The notes under the pieces are model-generated. The model did no database searches, was not told the DNA's origin, and was given only the letters and a program-made list of their open reading frames with translations. From NCBI GenBank assembly GCA_958403905.1, contig CATXZD010000008.1, positions 1 to 64,000 on the forward strand: a stretch of 64,000 bases of DNA, written 5' to 3'. The stretch is from an uncultured Ruminococcus sp. (GTDB lineage: Bacteria > Bacillota > Clostridia > Oscillospirales > Acutalibacteraceae). The position numbers were made by a program, and so were the translations under genes. Shown here piece after piece: positions 25,023 to 34,021 of the stretch; position 1 is the stretch's first letter, and every line of letters begins with the position of its first letter.

Positions 25023-25538
25023 ATGGCTAATAGTTCTATTATCGGTAAGGTTAAAAACAAAATCGTAAGAGATTTTATTAATGATAAGGATATTGTGGCA
25101 GCTATTGATAGCCATCATCCTAATGTACACGAGCCTGAAGATTTGATTTATACTCATATCTTTGATTATAATCAAAATCCATATACTTTACGTGAAGTGC
25201 AAACTTTCATTACTATTCAAGTACATATTCCTGAAGACCGTACTTTTTCTCGTTCATTAGATGGCAAAAGAACATTTGTTAAGCCTACGATTGAAATATG
25301 GATTACCTCAAATGAAAATCATATGAAGGTTGATAATATTCCAAAAGTCACTCAAAATCGTAATGATTATCTTTCTACTTTGATTGATAAAAAACTTAAT
25401 GGTTCAACAGATTATGGAATTGGAGAAATACAATTAAAGTCAAATACTGAATCTTCGTATGAAAAAGATTATTTATTAAGGGTTATGATTTTTGAAACAA
25501 AAGATACAAATGATTCATTATGTAAAGATGATTGGTAA
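25023..25538 (+). CDS. Probable tail-completion/neck protein (171 aa)
   Basis: ATG 25,023 with AAGGGGTGATT upstream. Mixed alpha/beta with 'LREVQTFITIQVHIPEDRTFS' and 'FVKPTIEIWITSNENHMKVDN'. In order it falls where gp10-like or tail-terminator proteins are found. No motif proves it. Confidence 0.5.
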   Translation: MANSSIIGKVKNKIVRDFINDKDIVAAIDSHHPNVHEPEDLIYTHIFDYNQNPYTLREVQTFITIQVHIPEDRTFSRSLDGKRTFVKPTIEIWITSNENHMKVDNIPKVTQNRNDYLSTLIDKKLNGSTDYGIGEIQLKSNTESSYEKDYLLRVMIFETKDTNDSLCKDDW

Positions 25539-25553
25539 TCAGGTGGTGTGAAA

Positions 25554-26393
25554 ATGGAATATAGAAATGATGATTTAGGAATATATCGAGGAAGAGATAT
25601 TTATATTACTGATAAGATAATAGTTACTCAGCCTACTCTTGATGAGATAGAAAGATTTGGCGAAGAGTTGTATTTCAAATCTGTACATACATTAACAAGT
25701 GTAGGAGCAGATTTAAAATGGCAATTATGGGATTATTATCATATTGATTATACACAAATTAGTGATTATGACCTTTTTGTTAGATATATTTATCGTTGGA
25801 TTTCAAGTGGTAAGATAGTTTATCATAAATTAACCGAAAACCCTGAAAAATATGAAAAAGAGCTAAGTGAATTAACTGAAGAAAAAATAAAAGAATTACT
25901 TATAAATCCAATGGAATTAGTTTTAAAGGATTTGGATTTTGCAGATTTTATTCCTATGAGAAGAAAATATGGCGAAGAAAACGAACAAGTGGTTTTATAT
26001 AACCCAGATAAAGACATTTTTATTGATAAATTAGTTTATTCTCGATTGGTAAAAACAATCAGAAAAATACACGGTTTCAAACGTAATAATGAAATGCCGT
26101 TGAATGAACGAACAAAAATGGATTTAATTGAAGACGCTCGTGATGATGCTATGTTTTCTTCTAAAGAACCATTTAAAAGTATCCTATTACCTATTGTATC
26201 TACGCTGAAAATAAAAACAAGTAATATAGATATTTGGGATAGTAAAATAAATGAGTTTTTTTATGATGCCAAAAGAGTAGGTGCTATACAAGAAACAGAA
26301 TTATTATTGTCTGGTACTTATTCAGGTTTTGGTAGTTTGAAAGGCGTAGATAAAGAAAAATTAGATTTATTCCGTAGTCTAGATATGGGTTAA
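25554..26393 (+). CDS. Hypothetical neck or tail-region protein (279 aa)
   Basis: ATG at 25,554 is chosen over GTG 25,548 since AGGTGG is spaced correctly for it. The protein is charged and helical, with a Glu/Lys-rich segment (ENPEKYEKELSELTEEKIKELL). It ends just before a terminator that separates it from the tail tube gene. Family not recognised. Confidence 0.5.
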   Translation: MEYRNDDLGIYRGRDIYITDKIIVTQPTLDEIERFGEELYFKSVHTLTSVGADLKWQLWDYYHIDYTQISDYDLFVRYIYRWISSGKIVYHKLTENPEKYEKELSELTEEKIKELLINPMELVLKDLDFADFIPMRRKYGEENEQVVLYNPDKDIFIDKLVYSRLVKTIRKIHGFKRNNEMPLNERTKMDLIEDARDDAMFSSKEPFKSILLPIVSTLKIKTSNIDIWDSKINEFFYDAKRVGAIQETELLLSGTYSGFGSLKGVDKEKLDLFRSLDMG

Positions 26394-26417
26394 TTATAAA
26401 GTAAATATTGATTATTT

Positions 26418-26450
26418 AGCTATCATTGCAATATGATGGCTTATTTTTTT
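26418..26450 (+). terminator. Terminator before the tail tube gene
   Basis: AGCTATCAT pairs with ATGATGGCT (one G-U) followed by TATTTTTTT. The AAGGAGG of the next gene follows at once. Confidence 0.65.
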
Positions 26451-26465
26451 AAGGAGGTAAATATT

Positions 26466-27266
26466 ATGTCTGGTTTTAATATTAACGATATGATTCTTGA
26501 TAGAGTTCGTAGCGTGTCTTATCACGATCTTACAACTGATAAGATTTTGTTTTTAGCAAAACAGATTGAAGATGCTTCTCTTAGTTGTACAGCAGAAGGC
26601 GATGAAGTAACAGATGCTATTGGTGCAGTCATTTCTATGCTTTATCGTGCTAAGAAAGCAGTTTTTAAAGCTACAGCTTCTTTGTTTAGTCTTGATATTG
26701 CGGCGGCTCAGTATGGTACTGAAAAGCAGATTGCTACCGATGAGAATAAGATTATTACACCTTATGATGAAATCTTGACAATTGGTGAAACTGACGGTAC
26801 TGCAAATGATAAGGTAACTTTAACTAAGAAACCTTATAAAGCCAGTGATATTAAGTATATTTATTCTGTTGTTAAGGGCGGTATTGGCACTGCATATAAA
26901 GCTGGTGCTTCGGCTTCTGCAACTGAATTTGTTATTTCTGATGAAGGTGTTATTACTTTGCCTACTGGTCTTACTGGTAAGATTTATGTTGAGTATGAGT
27001 ACGAAGCTTCTAAGGCTGTTAAGGTTTCTAATAATGCTGATAAATTCCCTGCTACTGGTAAGGCGATTATTTCAGCTTACTTTAGAGATAAGTGTGATGA
27101 TAATCAGATACTTTCTGGTAAGATTGTATGTCCGAAGGCAAAGATTAATCCCGAATCAATTGAACATGCTTTAAATACTACTGGTAAACATCCGTTTGAA
27201 ATGGATATTATGCGTGATTATTGTGACGAAGAATCTGAACTGTATTACATTGTTGTTTCTGAATAA
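26466..27266 (+). CDS. Major tail tube protein (266 aa)
   Basis: The ATG at 26,466 with AAGGAGGTAA upstream is the real start; the in-frame ATGs at 26,433 and 26,436 lie in the terminator hairpin. The beta-rich, Gly/Thr-rich sequence and biased codons (GGT, ACT, GCT) fit an abundant structural protein. Place between neck and tape-measure genes agrees with the tail tube. A central segment with 'TYEYEYEASKA'-like repeats of small residues could be an inserted Ig-like domain. Confidence 0.7.
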   Translation: MSGFNINDMILDRVRSVSYHDLTTDKILFLAKQIEDASLSCTAEGDEVTDAIGAVISMLYRAKKAVFKATASLFSLDIAAAQYGTEKQIATDENKIITPYDEILTIGETDGTANDKVTLTKKPYKASDIKYIYSVVKGGIGTAYKAGASASATEFVISDEGVITLPTGLTGKIYVEYEYEASKAVKVSNNADKFPATGKAIISAYFRDKCDDNQILSGKIVCPKAKINPESIEHALNTTGKHPFEMDIMRDYCDEESELYYIVVSE

Positions 27267-27271
27267 TTTAT

Positions 27272-27316
27272 TGCAGAGAGGGGCGAGTACACCTCTCCCC
27301 TCTCTCTCTCTCTCTT
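27272..27316 (+). terminator. GC-rich hairpin with CT tract
   Basis: GAGAGGGG pairs with CCCCTCTC, followed by an alternating CT run (TCTCTCTCTCTCTTA). It follows the tail tube stop. The lack of a pure T run makes it a weak terminator; the dinucleotide tract is a likely slippage site. Confidence 0.5.
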
Positions 27317-27343
27317 ATTCAATTATTATCGGAGGTGATTAAT

Positions 27344-27688
27344 GTGGCTATTCAGAATAATGCTCGTTGTGCTATTTGTGATAATGAGTATTATGTTTGT
27401 CATTCTTGTAAAGAGTTTATTCGATTAGAGCCTTGGAAAATTCACACAGATACTTCTGAATGTTATAAAATCTTTCAAATTATACGTGGTTATTCTACTG
27501 GTGTTTATGACAAAGCAGAAGCAAAGGAAAAATTACAAAATGTAGATTTAACTAATTTAGATAAATTTAAAGATAATATACAAACTATTATCAAAGATAT
27601 TATGGCAGAATCTAAAGAATCAACTGAAAATTCTGTGGATAATGAGACTGTTTTTCTTAACAAGAGAACAAGAAAAAAGAGCAAATAA
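27344..27688 (+). CDS. Zinc-binding protein in tail-chaperone position (114 aa)
   Basis: Starts GTG 27,344 after GGAGGTGATT. CAICDNEYYVCHSC near the N-terminus is a CxxC...CxxC zinc site. The second half, VDLTNLDKFKDNIQTIIKDIMAE, is helical, and the end is basic (NKRTRKKSK). In siphophages the gene after the tail tube encodes a tail assembly chaperone, often with a -1 frameshift; here an A-AAA-AAG heptamer (27,673-27,679) and a downstream pseudoknot fit that picture, but the -1 extension is only 14 codons. Confidence 0.55.
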   Translation: MAIQNNARCAICDNEYYVCHSCKEFIRLEPWKIHTDTSECYKIFQIIRGYSTGVYDKAEAKEKLQNVDLTNLDKFKDNIQTIIKDIMAESKESTENSVDNETVFLNKRTRKKSK

Positions 27689-27689
27689 G

Positions 27690-27807
27690 TTTAAAGTATG
27701 AACGTAGTAATATAATTTTTTAATCTAATAATTTAAAAAATAAGGGGAGGTATTATTCATACTTTAAATAATGCTTTCCCTTATTTTTTACTTCGGTTTT
27801 TAGATTA
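27690..27807 (+). ncRNA. Predicted pseudoknot RNA between tail genes
   Basis: Three perfect helices can form: 27,690-27,702 with 27,756-27,768 (13 pairs); 27,735-27,746 with 27,778-27,789 (12 pairs); 27,721-27,727 with 27,801-27,807 (7 pairs). The first helix pairs into the loop closed by the other two, giving a pseudoknot, or else the helices are alternatives. It starts one base after a stop codon and 10 bases after a slippery heptamer. Role: frameshift stimulator, attenuator or RNA switch. Confidence 0.55.
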
Positions 27808-27825
27808 TGAAAGGTGTTGAATAAT

Positions 27826-28077
27826 ATGAAGCAAATAAGTGAGATGACTGGTAAGACATATTATGATGAAGATGTCTATTATTATAGAAACATTACACAA
27901 TGTATTTTTTGGATTGAACGAGGTGGCTGTAAACCAATAGATGTTTTTGTTAGTGGGGACCATAAGTTAGTTATGGCATTTAGCAAGGTAGACCACAAAA
28001 GAATGATGTCGTTATGGATGGCTAATAAGGAAAATAATACAGGTGACAATAATGCAGAATGTAGGAAAAAAGTTTGA
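27826..28077 (+). CDS. Small hypothetical protein (83 aa)
   Basis: ATG 27,826 with AAAGGTG upstream. 'YYYRNITQCIFWIERGGCKPIDVFVSGDHKLVMAFSK' is beta-rich; no family recognised. It lies just after the pseudoknot and overlaps the start of the RecU-like gene by 26 bases. Confidence 0.55.
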   Translation: MKQISEMTGKTYYDEDVYYYRNITQCIFWIERGGCKPIDVFVSGDHKLVMAFSKVDHKRMMSLWMANKENNTGDNNAECRKKV

Positions 28078-28600
28078 ACTTCAATTCAAAAAATCTGTAC
28101 CTGAATATTGTTATTTACATAGATTAAAAGATTCATCGCAATCATTTATAAATAGTGGGTTGAGTGATTTTTCTTGGGAAAATCCTTGTGATTTTTTCCT
28201 TTTTGATACACAAAGATTTGTGTTTTGGGGATTAGAGTTGAAGTCAACAAAAGGACGGTCTATTAGTTTTCATATTGATAAATATGATAAAAGAAACAAA
28301 ATGTTAAAATGGCATCAAATACAAGGTTTAACTGAAATCTCAAAATTTAATGGTACTGTTGCAGGAATATTATCTAATTTCCGAGATGAAATAAACCAAA
28401 TGGAAAGAACATATTTTCAACGAATTGAAGATTTCCATACTATGAAAAAACAAATAAATAAAACAAGTTATAATGAAATGGATTTAATATTAAATAATGC
28501 CATTAAAGTAAAGGGTACAAAATTAAGAGTAAATTATGCTTGGAATATTGATTTATTATTAAAACAAATCAAAGAAAAGAGAGGTAATTTTTATGAGTAA
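28052..28600 (+). CDS. RecU-like Holliday junction resolvase (182 aa)
   Basis: ATG 28,052 with ACAGGTG upstream. 'VGKKFELQFKKSVPEYCYLHRLKDS', then 'NPCDFFLF' and 'FVFWGLELKSTKGRSISF' give the D...E-x-K nuclease core of the RecU/PBP-related-factor-A family. Length and the closing 'WHQIQGLTEISKFNGTVAGIL' agree with it. RecU cuts four-way junctions; in a phage it would trim branched DNA before packaging. Its location inside the tail genes is unusual. Confidence 0.8.
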   Translation: MQNVGKKFELQFKKSVPEYCYLHRLKDSSQSFINSGLSDFSWENPCDFFLFDTQRFVFWGLELKSTKGRSISFHIDKYDKRNKMLKWHQIQGLTEISKFNGTVAGILSNFRDEINQMERTYFQRIEDFHTMKKQINKTSYNEMDLILNNAIKVKGTKLRVNYAWNIDLLLKQIKEKRGNFYE

Positions 28601-29327
28601 TATTAATAACGTAAAAACTGGTCAGTACAATTATAAAGGGAAAGAATATACTTTCGATTTTTATACTGATATTGATGTAATTAAAAAGAGTAAATTTGTA
28701 ACAAATATTACTGATTTAATTGTTTATGAAGATAACTATCAGTCTGTGCTTAGAGATGTTATGTTTGATTTTGAAATTATTAAGATTTTTACAAATGCTT
28801 TTGAAGATACAGAAATAGATGAAAAGGGATATTTGCTTGCTGATGTAGTTGATTTTGTAGAAAACACTAAGGTTGTAGAAATTGTAAAAGCTAATGCTGT
28901 TGACGGTTTAATTAATGAGCTTAATGAGGCTGTTGACAAAAATATTGAATATAAAACAGGTATTCACAGAAATCCAGTTGGAGAAGCTACTGCAAGTCTT
29001 TTAAAAACTATAGAGAATAAGATTAACAATATTGATTTAGATAAATTAATGAAATTTGCAGAAGTGTTTAAGGATACACCAAAAGATATGACACTTGAAA
29101 AACTAATTGATGCTTATGGTAAATCTGATGTATTTAAGCAAATAAGAGAAGCTGCTGATAAGAAAAATGAAAAGCAGACTGCAAAATTTCTTGAAGTAGT
29201 GGCTGAATCAGAAAAAGAGAAGAAAACTGTTAAAAAGCCGAGAAAACCGAGAGCAAAAAAGGTAAAACCAGAAGAAAAAGTTACAGAAAAGCAATTGGGA
29301 ACAGTAGAAAAAGATACAAATAATTAA
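28593..29327 (+). CDS. Hypothetical tail-region protein (244 aa)
   Basis: AGAGAGGTAATTTTT precedes the ATG; it overlaps the RecU-like gene by 8 bases. Residues 1-195 are helical, and the last 45 form a basic lysine/proline-rich tail (KKPRKPRAKKVKPEEK). A tail assembly chaperone is possible from position only; no frameshift site is evident at its end. Confidence 0.5.
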   Translation: MSNINNVKTGQYNYKGKEYTFDFYTDIDVIKKSKFVTNITDLIVYEDNYQSVLRDVMFDFEIIKIFTNAFEDTEIDEKGYLLADVVDFVENTKVVEIVKANAVDGLINELNEAVDKNIEYKTGIHRNPVGEATASLLKTIENKINNIDLDKLMKFAEVFKDTPKDMTLEKLIDAYGKSDVFKQIREAADKKNEKQTAKFLEVVAESEKEKKTVKKPRKPRAKKVKPEEKVTEKQLGTVEKDTNN

Positions 29328-29348
29328 TCTTAGTAAGAGGTGATTATT

Positions 29349-29831
29349 GTGCTTATTCGTAACTCAAATGAGTTAAAGACGATACTATTGCCGAAGATTA
29401 AAAGTGCCGTAAAGCAAACGCAAGAAGAGGCATATACTATTATTCATCGTTTTGTTAAACAGTGGTACGCAGAGTATAGTCCTGCCTTATATGCACGAAC
29501 ATATCAACTTTTTCAATCTTTAGTTAAATCAGAGATTATAGAAACGCCTAATGGATACAAAGCAGAAGTATATTTTGATTTGGATAAGTTGGACTATTAT
29601 ATGAAGACGTTTCAAAATGGAGAAATAGTAAAAAACAAGAACTGGAATCCTAAAAGTAAATCTATCGAAGAAAAAGCATTACAGAATGTGGCTGAGTATG
29701 GCTATCATATTCTCAAAGGGAGAAAATTGCATGGTACGGAAATTTGGAATGAGTCATTAGCTATTTTAAATAAAGAAGCTATTAATATATTGGTGAATAA
29801 TCTTAAATCGGTTGGTATTCCTATAAGATAA
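29349..29831 (+). CDS. HK97 gp10-like tail component (160 aa)
   Basis: GTG at 29,349 with AAGAGGTGATT upstream is preferred to the GTG within that site. 'ALQNVAEYGYHILKGRKLHGTEIWNESLAILNKEA' resembles minor tail/neck proteins of the gp10 group. It comes just before the integrase. Confidence is limited by weak motifs. Confidence 0.5.
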   Translation: MLIRNSNELKTILLPKIKSAVKQTQEEAYTIIHRFVKQWYAEYSPALYARTYQLFQSLVKSEIIETPNGYKAEVYFDLDKLDYYMKTFQNGEIVKNKNWNPKSKSIEEKALQNVAEYGYHILKGRKLHGTEIWNESLAILNKEAINILVNNLKSVGIPIR

Positions 29832-29902
29832 AATTTTTAAATATTTTATAGTGATTTTAAATAATTTGAAATACGCATTATGATATGTGAGGTGGTGAGA
29901 AT

Positions 29903-30985
29903 ATGCCGAGAAAAACTTTTAGAAAAATTATAACTTCTCCTGAATTAATCGAACAGATTAATCCTGAGAATAAACGATTGATGGAAAGATTTTTAAAAAA
30001 TTATTCTACTAAAAAATCTCCTAATACAATAGTAAATTACAGAAGTAATCTCAATATCTTTTTCTGTTGGAATTTAGAAAATAATGATAATATCTCTATT
30101 ATCAATATAAAAAAATATCATTTAATGGATTTCTTTGACTATGCCGCTACTGTACTTTGTTGGCATAGTAATCGTTACTGCCAATGTCATTCAGTTCTTT
30201 CAAGTTTTTGTGCTTGGATAGAGAGAATGTATGACGAACAATATCCTAATTTTCGTAATTTATTACCTATGATAGAAAAACCTGTCAAGTCAGTGGTTAG
30301 GGAAAAATCGGTATTTAAAAAATCTGAATTAGACGAATTGATGGAGCACTTGAACAGCCATGGAAGGATACAAGAAAAATGTTTGCTTGCTTTGATGATG
30401 AGTTCGGGAGCGAGAGTAAGCGAGTTAGCAAGATTTAGGACAGATATAATTGACGAAAACAATCTTGCCTTTGAAGGGCTGTTTTTGGAAACTACTGAAA
30501 AAGTAAAAGTAAAAGGTAGAGGTGTTGAGGGTAAATACATAGAAATGTATATTATTAAAGATTTGTTTTTACCTTATTATAAAGAGTGGTTACCTATTAG
30601 AGAAGAAATATTAAAGAAACATAATCAGTTTCATAATTATATATTTGTTACTCAAAATGGCAATCCTGCTACTGTAGCAACTATAAGAGGTTGGAACGAA
30701 AGATGGGATAAATATACTTTTGAGAAATTTGGAAAGCACTTTTATCCACACAATCAAAGACATTTCAATACCAGTTATTTATTAGGTATTGGTGTTGAAA
30801 AAGAATTAGTACAAGACCTCAAAAAATGGAGTAGTGATAGTCTTTGTGACCTTTATAATGACAATACAGCCAAAGAACGCAAATGGAAAGGTTTAGATAA
30901 ACTAAAAGAAGCGTTGGAGCAAGAAAAGAATAAGTCAAATAATGTTGTAGAAAACGACACTTCCTCAAATTCTATTATATCTTAA
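29903..30985 (+). CDS. int: Tyrosine recombinase/integrase (360 aa)
   Basis: The catalytic set is complete: R171 in 'SSGARVSELARF', H283-x-x-R286 in 'HNQRHFNTSYLL', W309 and the nucleophile Y318 in 'WSSDSLCDLYND'. The N-terminal 110 residues are a SAM-like core-binding domain (KSPNTIVNYRSNLNIFF). GAGGTGGTG precedes the ATG. It lies between tail genes and the tape-measure gene, is co-directional with them and ends in a strong terminator. Integrases normally sit beside an attachment site; none is recognisable here. It could serve a lysogeny or dimer-resolution role. Confidence 0.9.
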   Translation: MPRKTFRKIITSPELIEQINPENKRLMERFLKNYSTKKSPNTIVNYRSNLNIFFCWNLENNDNISIINIKKYHLMDFFDYAATVLCWHSNRYCQCHSVLSSFCAWIERMYDEQYPNFRNLLPMIEKPVKSVVREKSVFKKSELDELMEHLNSHGRIQEKCLLALMMSSGARVSELARFRTDIIDENNLAFEGLFLETTEKVKVKGRGVEGKYIEMYIIKDLFLPYYKEWLPIREEILKKHNQFHNYIFVTQNGNPATVATIRGWNERWDKYTFEKFGKHFYPHNQRHFNTSYLLGIGVEKELVQDLKKWSSDSLCDLYNDNTAKERKWKGLDKLKEALEQEKNKSNNVVENDTSSNSIIS

Positions 30986-30992
30986 CTGACTA

Positions 30993-31039
30993 AAGGGTTA
31001 TCGCAAACGAGAAAATGCGATAACCCTTATTATTTTTTA
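30993..31039 (+). terminator. Terminator after the integrase
   Basis: AAGGGTTATCGCA pairs perfectly with TGCGATAACCCTT, followed by ATTATTTTTTATTTT. A near copy lies at 39,934 after the tape-measure gene. Confidence 0.85.
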
Positions 31040-31068
31040 TTTTACTGATTTGAAAGGAAGTGGTTAAA

Positions 31069-33624
31069 TTGGCAGAGGAATACAAAATTGAGCTTGGTGC
31101 GGAGCTAAGTACATCTGCATTAAGTAGTCTTCAATCACAAATTAATGGGCTAAACATCAACCCTATTAAAATTAAAATAGATGATGAAAATATAAAATCT
31201 CAAATTAATAGTTTAAGAAAACAAATACAAAGTTTGGGTAATATTAAAATTAATCTTGGCGGTAATAGCGTTTCTAACGGTGGAGTCAAAAAAAATGTAA
31301 GTGATATAATTACTGCATATAATGACCTGGTAAAATTACAAAGTAGGATTAATTCAATAAGATTAAAAATTAGTGGATTAGATTCTACTAAAAATGCAGG
31401 ACAAATTACTGAATTAAGCGGTCAATTAAATCGCCTTATGACAGATTACAATAATTTATATCAAACATTTGGTAAAAAGTTTTCTACTGAGCAAATTGAT
31501 AATTTAAATAGAGCTTTTGAAACAACAAATGGAAAAATCACTGCACTAGATGCTAAAATGCAAGATACTTCTGTTATTAAACAAAGAGAAACTGCATATA
31601 AGCAATTACTTACAACCGCTAAACAGATAGATAGTTTAGAGTTAAAAATTGGTAGTTTGAAAGCTATTGGAGGAAATTCATCTCAAATTTCTGTATTAGA
31701 ATCACAATTAGAAAGTTTGAGAAACGAATATTGGTCTTTAGCCACAGCCTTACAAGGGCAATTGTCTACTTCTCAATTATCTAAATTAGGACAATCTTTT
31801 TATGATACTCAAAGCAAGTTAGAACAATTAAATGCTAAAATTACTGATACAAAAGTTAAAATGGCTTCGAACATTAAAACAGATATTAGTAACGGTAGTT
31901 TAGAAAATCAAGTTTCGCAAATTGAAAGTCGCTTCAATTCTCTTAATATAAAAAGTGATGAAGTTTCTACTCATATTGAAAAACTCAAATCATTGATGTC
32001 TACAATGGATAGCTCTGATGATATAGAATCTGTTGTTGCAGATTATGAAGTTTTTAAAAATACATTAGAAACTGTTACAAACAAAGTTAGTGCATTACAA
32101 AGAGAACAAAAGTTTGCTAATATGGCAACTAAATTAGAGCAGTCTCGTACTGCCCTTAATTCTCAAATAGATGTTTGGTTAAAAGATAATTCTGCCGCCA
32201 CCAAACAATTTGGAGCACAGTTAAGAGAAATTCAAGCTCAAATTAAAACTGCTGATGCAACTCAGCTAAACAATTTAAAAGCAGAATTTCAAGAGATAAC
32301 TCGTCAAGCTAAGTTAACTGGTGTGGCTACTCAATCTATGGGAGATAAACTTAAAAAACAAATGAATGAGTTAAGTGTTTATTTCTCGGCTTCATTCATG
32401 ATGTTGCAAAGTATTCAAACTATAAAGAAAATGTATGACAATGTTCTTAAAGTTGATACCGCTATGACAGAGTTATATCGTGTTACCGATTTAACTGGCG
32501 ATCAATATGAATCATTGTATAAAAAAATGACTACTTCAGCTAAAAAATACGGTGCAACTCTTGATGATATTATAAGTTCGACAGCAAGTTGGGTTAGATT
32601 AGGATTTGATCCTGATGTATCGTCACAACTTTCGGAAGTTACTGCAATTTATCAACACGTAACTGATTTGGATTACAATACTGCCGTTGAGAATCTTGTT
32701 ACAGCATACAAAGGTTATCAAGATGAACTGCTTGAAGTTACTAATGGAGACCAAGTTGCTGCCGTTGAAAGGGTATCTGACATTTTTGACAAGCTTGGCA
32801 ACGAAATGCCAGTTACTGCTGCACAAGTCGGTGAAGGTTTAACAAAATGTGCTTCAGTAATGGAACAAGCAGGAGCGACTATTGAGCAAGCAACTGGTAT
32901 GATTACTGGTGGTGGCTCTATTACACAGGATTTCGATGCTTTTGGTACTGCATTAAAAATAAGTACTTTACGTATAAAGGGAATGAAGGGGGAGCTTGAA
33001 GAATTAGGTGAAGATGTTGACGAAAATATCAATTCCGTTTCAAAAATGCAAACTCAAATATTAAACTTAACACACGGAAAAGTTAATATATTTGAAGATG
33101 ACGGTCAAACTTTTAGAAATATTTATGATATATATAACGATATTGCAAAAGTGTATGGAGAACTGTCTGATACCGATGCTGCAAATCTTCTTGAAACTAT
33201 TGCAGGAAAAAATCGTGCAAATCAAATACTTGCTATGATTACCAATTGGGATGATGTAACAAAAGCTGTTCAGAAAGCAAGTAATGCTGAAGGTACTGCT
33301 ACTGAAGAAAATGAAAAGTATATGAATAGTATGCAAGGTAAAATTAATGCTTTAATTACTTCTTGGCAAGAATTATCTAATACGTTTTTATCTTCTGATT
33401 TTCTAAAAGGATTAATAGATGGTGGTAATACATTATTATCTATATTAGATAGCATTACAGGCACTTTTGGTACTTTACCAACCTTAATTACTGCTGTTAC
33501 AGCAGCACTTTCATTTAAAAACATCGGTAGGACTAAAATGTTTGTCCTCAATAATAGTAGTAAAATGCCGATAGTAGTAATAGTTCTGTTTGGATATGAA
33601 CAGTTTAGATACTACCAATGTTGA
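31069..33624 (+). CDS. Tape measure protein, N-terminal part (split gene)
   Basis: I place the start at TTG 31,069, eight bases after AAAGGAAG; GTG 31,060 lies at the edge of that site. The first 400 residues are coiled coil with Gln/Asn/Ser-rich heptads. 'MTELYRVTDLTGDQYESLYKKM' to 'MQTQILNLTHGKVNIFED' is the TP901-type tape-measure core. A hydrophobic segment 'LPTLITAVTAALSF' follows near residue 810. After 'KNIG' (codon 33,526-33,528) the family-like sequence stops and about 30 unrelated residues lead to a stop at 33,624. The remainder of the protein begins at about 36,252, so the gene is interrupted by 2.7 kb. Confidence 0.85.
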   Translation: MAEEYKIELGAELSTSALSSLQSQINGLNINPIKIKIDDENIKSQINSLRKQIQSLGNIKINLGGNSVSNGGVKKNVSDIITAYNDLVKLQSRINSIRLKISGLDSTKNAGQITELSGQLNRLMTDYNNLYQTFGKKFSTEQIDNLNRAFETTNGKITALDAKMQDTSVIKQRETAYKQLLTTAKQIDSLELKIGSLKAIGGNSSQISVLESQLESLRNEYWSLATALQGQLSTSQLSKLGQSFYDTQSKLEQLNAKITDTKVKMASNIKTDISNGSLENQVSQIESRFNSLNIKSDEVSTHIEKLKSLMSTMDSSDDIESVVADYEVFKNTLETVTNKVSALQREQKFANMATKLEQSRTALNSQIDVWLKDNSAATKQFGAQLREIQAQIKTADATQLNNLKAEFQEITRQAKLTGVATQSMGDKLKKQMNELSVYFSASFMMLQSIQTIKKMYDNVLKVDTAMTELYRVTDLTGDQYESLYKKMTTSAKKYGATLDDIISSTASWVRLGFDPDVSSQLSEVTAIYQHVTDLDYNTAVENLVTAYKGYQDELLEVTNGDQVAAVERVSDIFDKLGNEMPVTAAQVGEGLTKCASVMEQAGATIEQATGMITGGGSITQDFDAFGTALKISTLRIKGMKGELEELGEDVDENINSVSKMQTQILNLTHGKVNIFEDDGQTFRNIYDIYNDIAKVYGELSDTDAANLLETIAGKNRANQILAMITNWDDVTKAVQKASNAEGTATEENEKYMNSMQGKINALITSWQELSNTFLSSDFLKGLIDGGNTLLSILDSITGTFGTLPTLITAVTAALSFKNIGRTKMFVLNNSSKMPIVVIVLFGYEQFRYYQC

Positions 33625-34015
33625 AATACAACAGGGTAAATCTTGTCTGCAATATCTGTTTGTAAATTAGGATATTGTGGGCGTAGCTCTAATATGCTGG
33701 GAAGTTGGTACAACGTAACTACTCCCCTATCTTGGTGACGAGAATAGGGTTGTGACAATGTTACGCTCCAATGGTCACGCAGGGATAGGTCTAAATTCAA
33801 TAAAATAGGATTTTAAATGAATTAAGACAAGCCCCCACAGTAGCGACAACTTGGGTACACATAGTTATATGAAACGATGCTATGTGAATATGCGCTCGGA
33901 ACTGCCGAATATGACGGTTAAATTTACAGTAGAAATCTTATCTTCTACTTTCATATATGTTTGACCTTGCGTGTAAAAGGTGATAAGAATACATAAAATA
34001 TTATAATTATAAATC
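33530..34015 (+). ncRNA. Candidate structured RNA at the 5' end of the insertion
   Basis: Many local helices form: GTAGTA/TACTAC enclosing CTGTT/AACAG (33,575-33,616), CAATATC/GATATTG (33,650-33,676), CCCTAT/ATAGGG (33,725-33,749), GTGAC/GTCAC, CACATAG/CTATGTG (33,858-33,886) and GTAGAA/TTCTAC (33,929-33,948). GC content is higher than in the surroundings. It starts where the tape-measure reading frame loses sense. I could not identify group I P/Q/R/S elements or a group II domain V by eye, so the class is open. Confidence 0.5.
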
Positions 34016-34021
34016 TCGCAC

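Noticed and set aside
27280..27320. CT dinucleotide tract as a CRISPR or VNTR signal
   Set aside because: It is a single simple run next to a hairpin, without spaced repeats.
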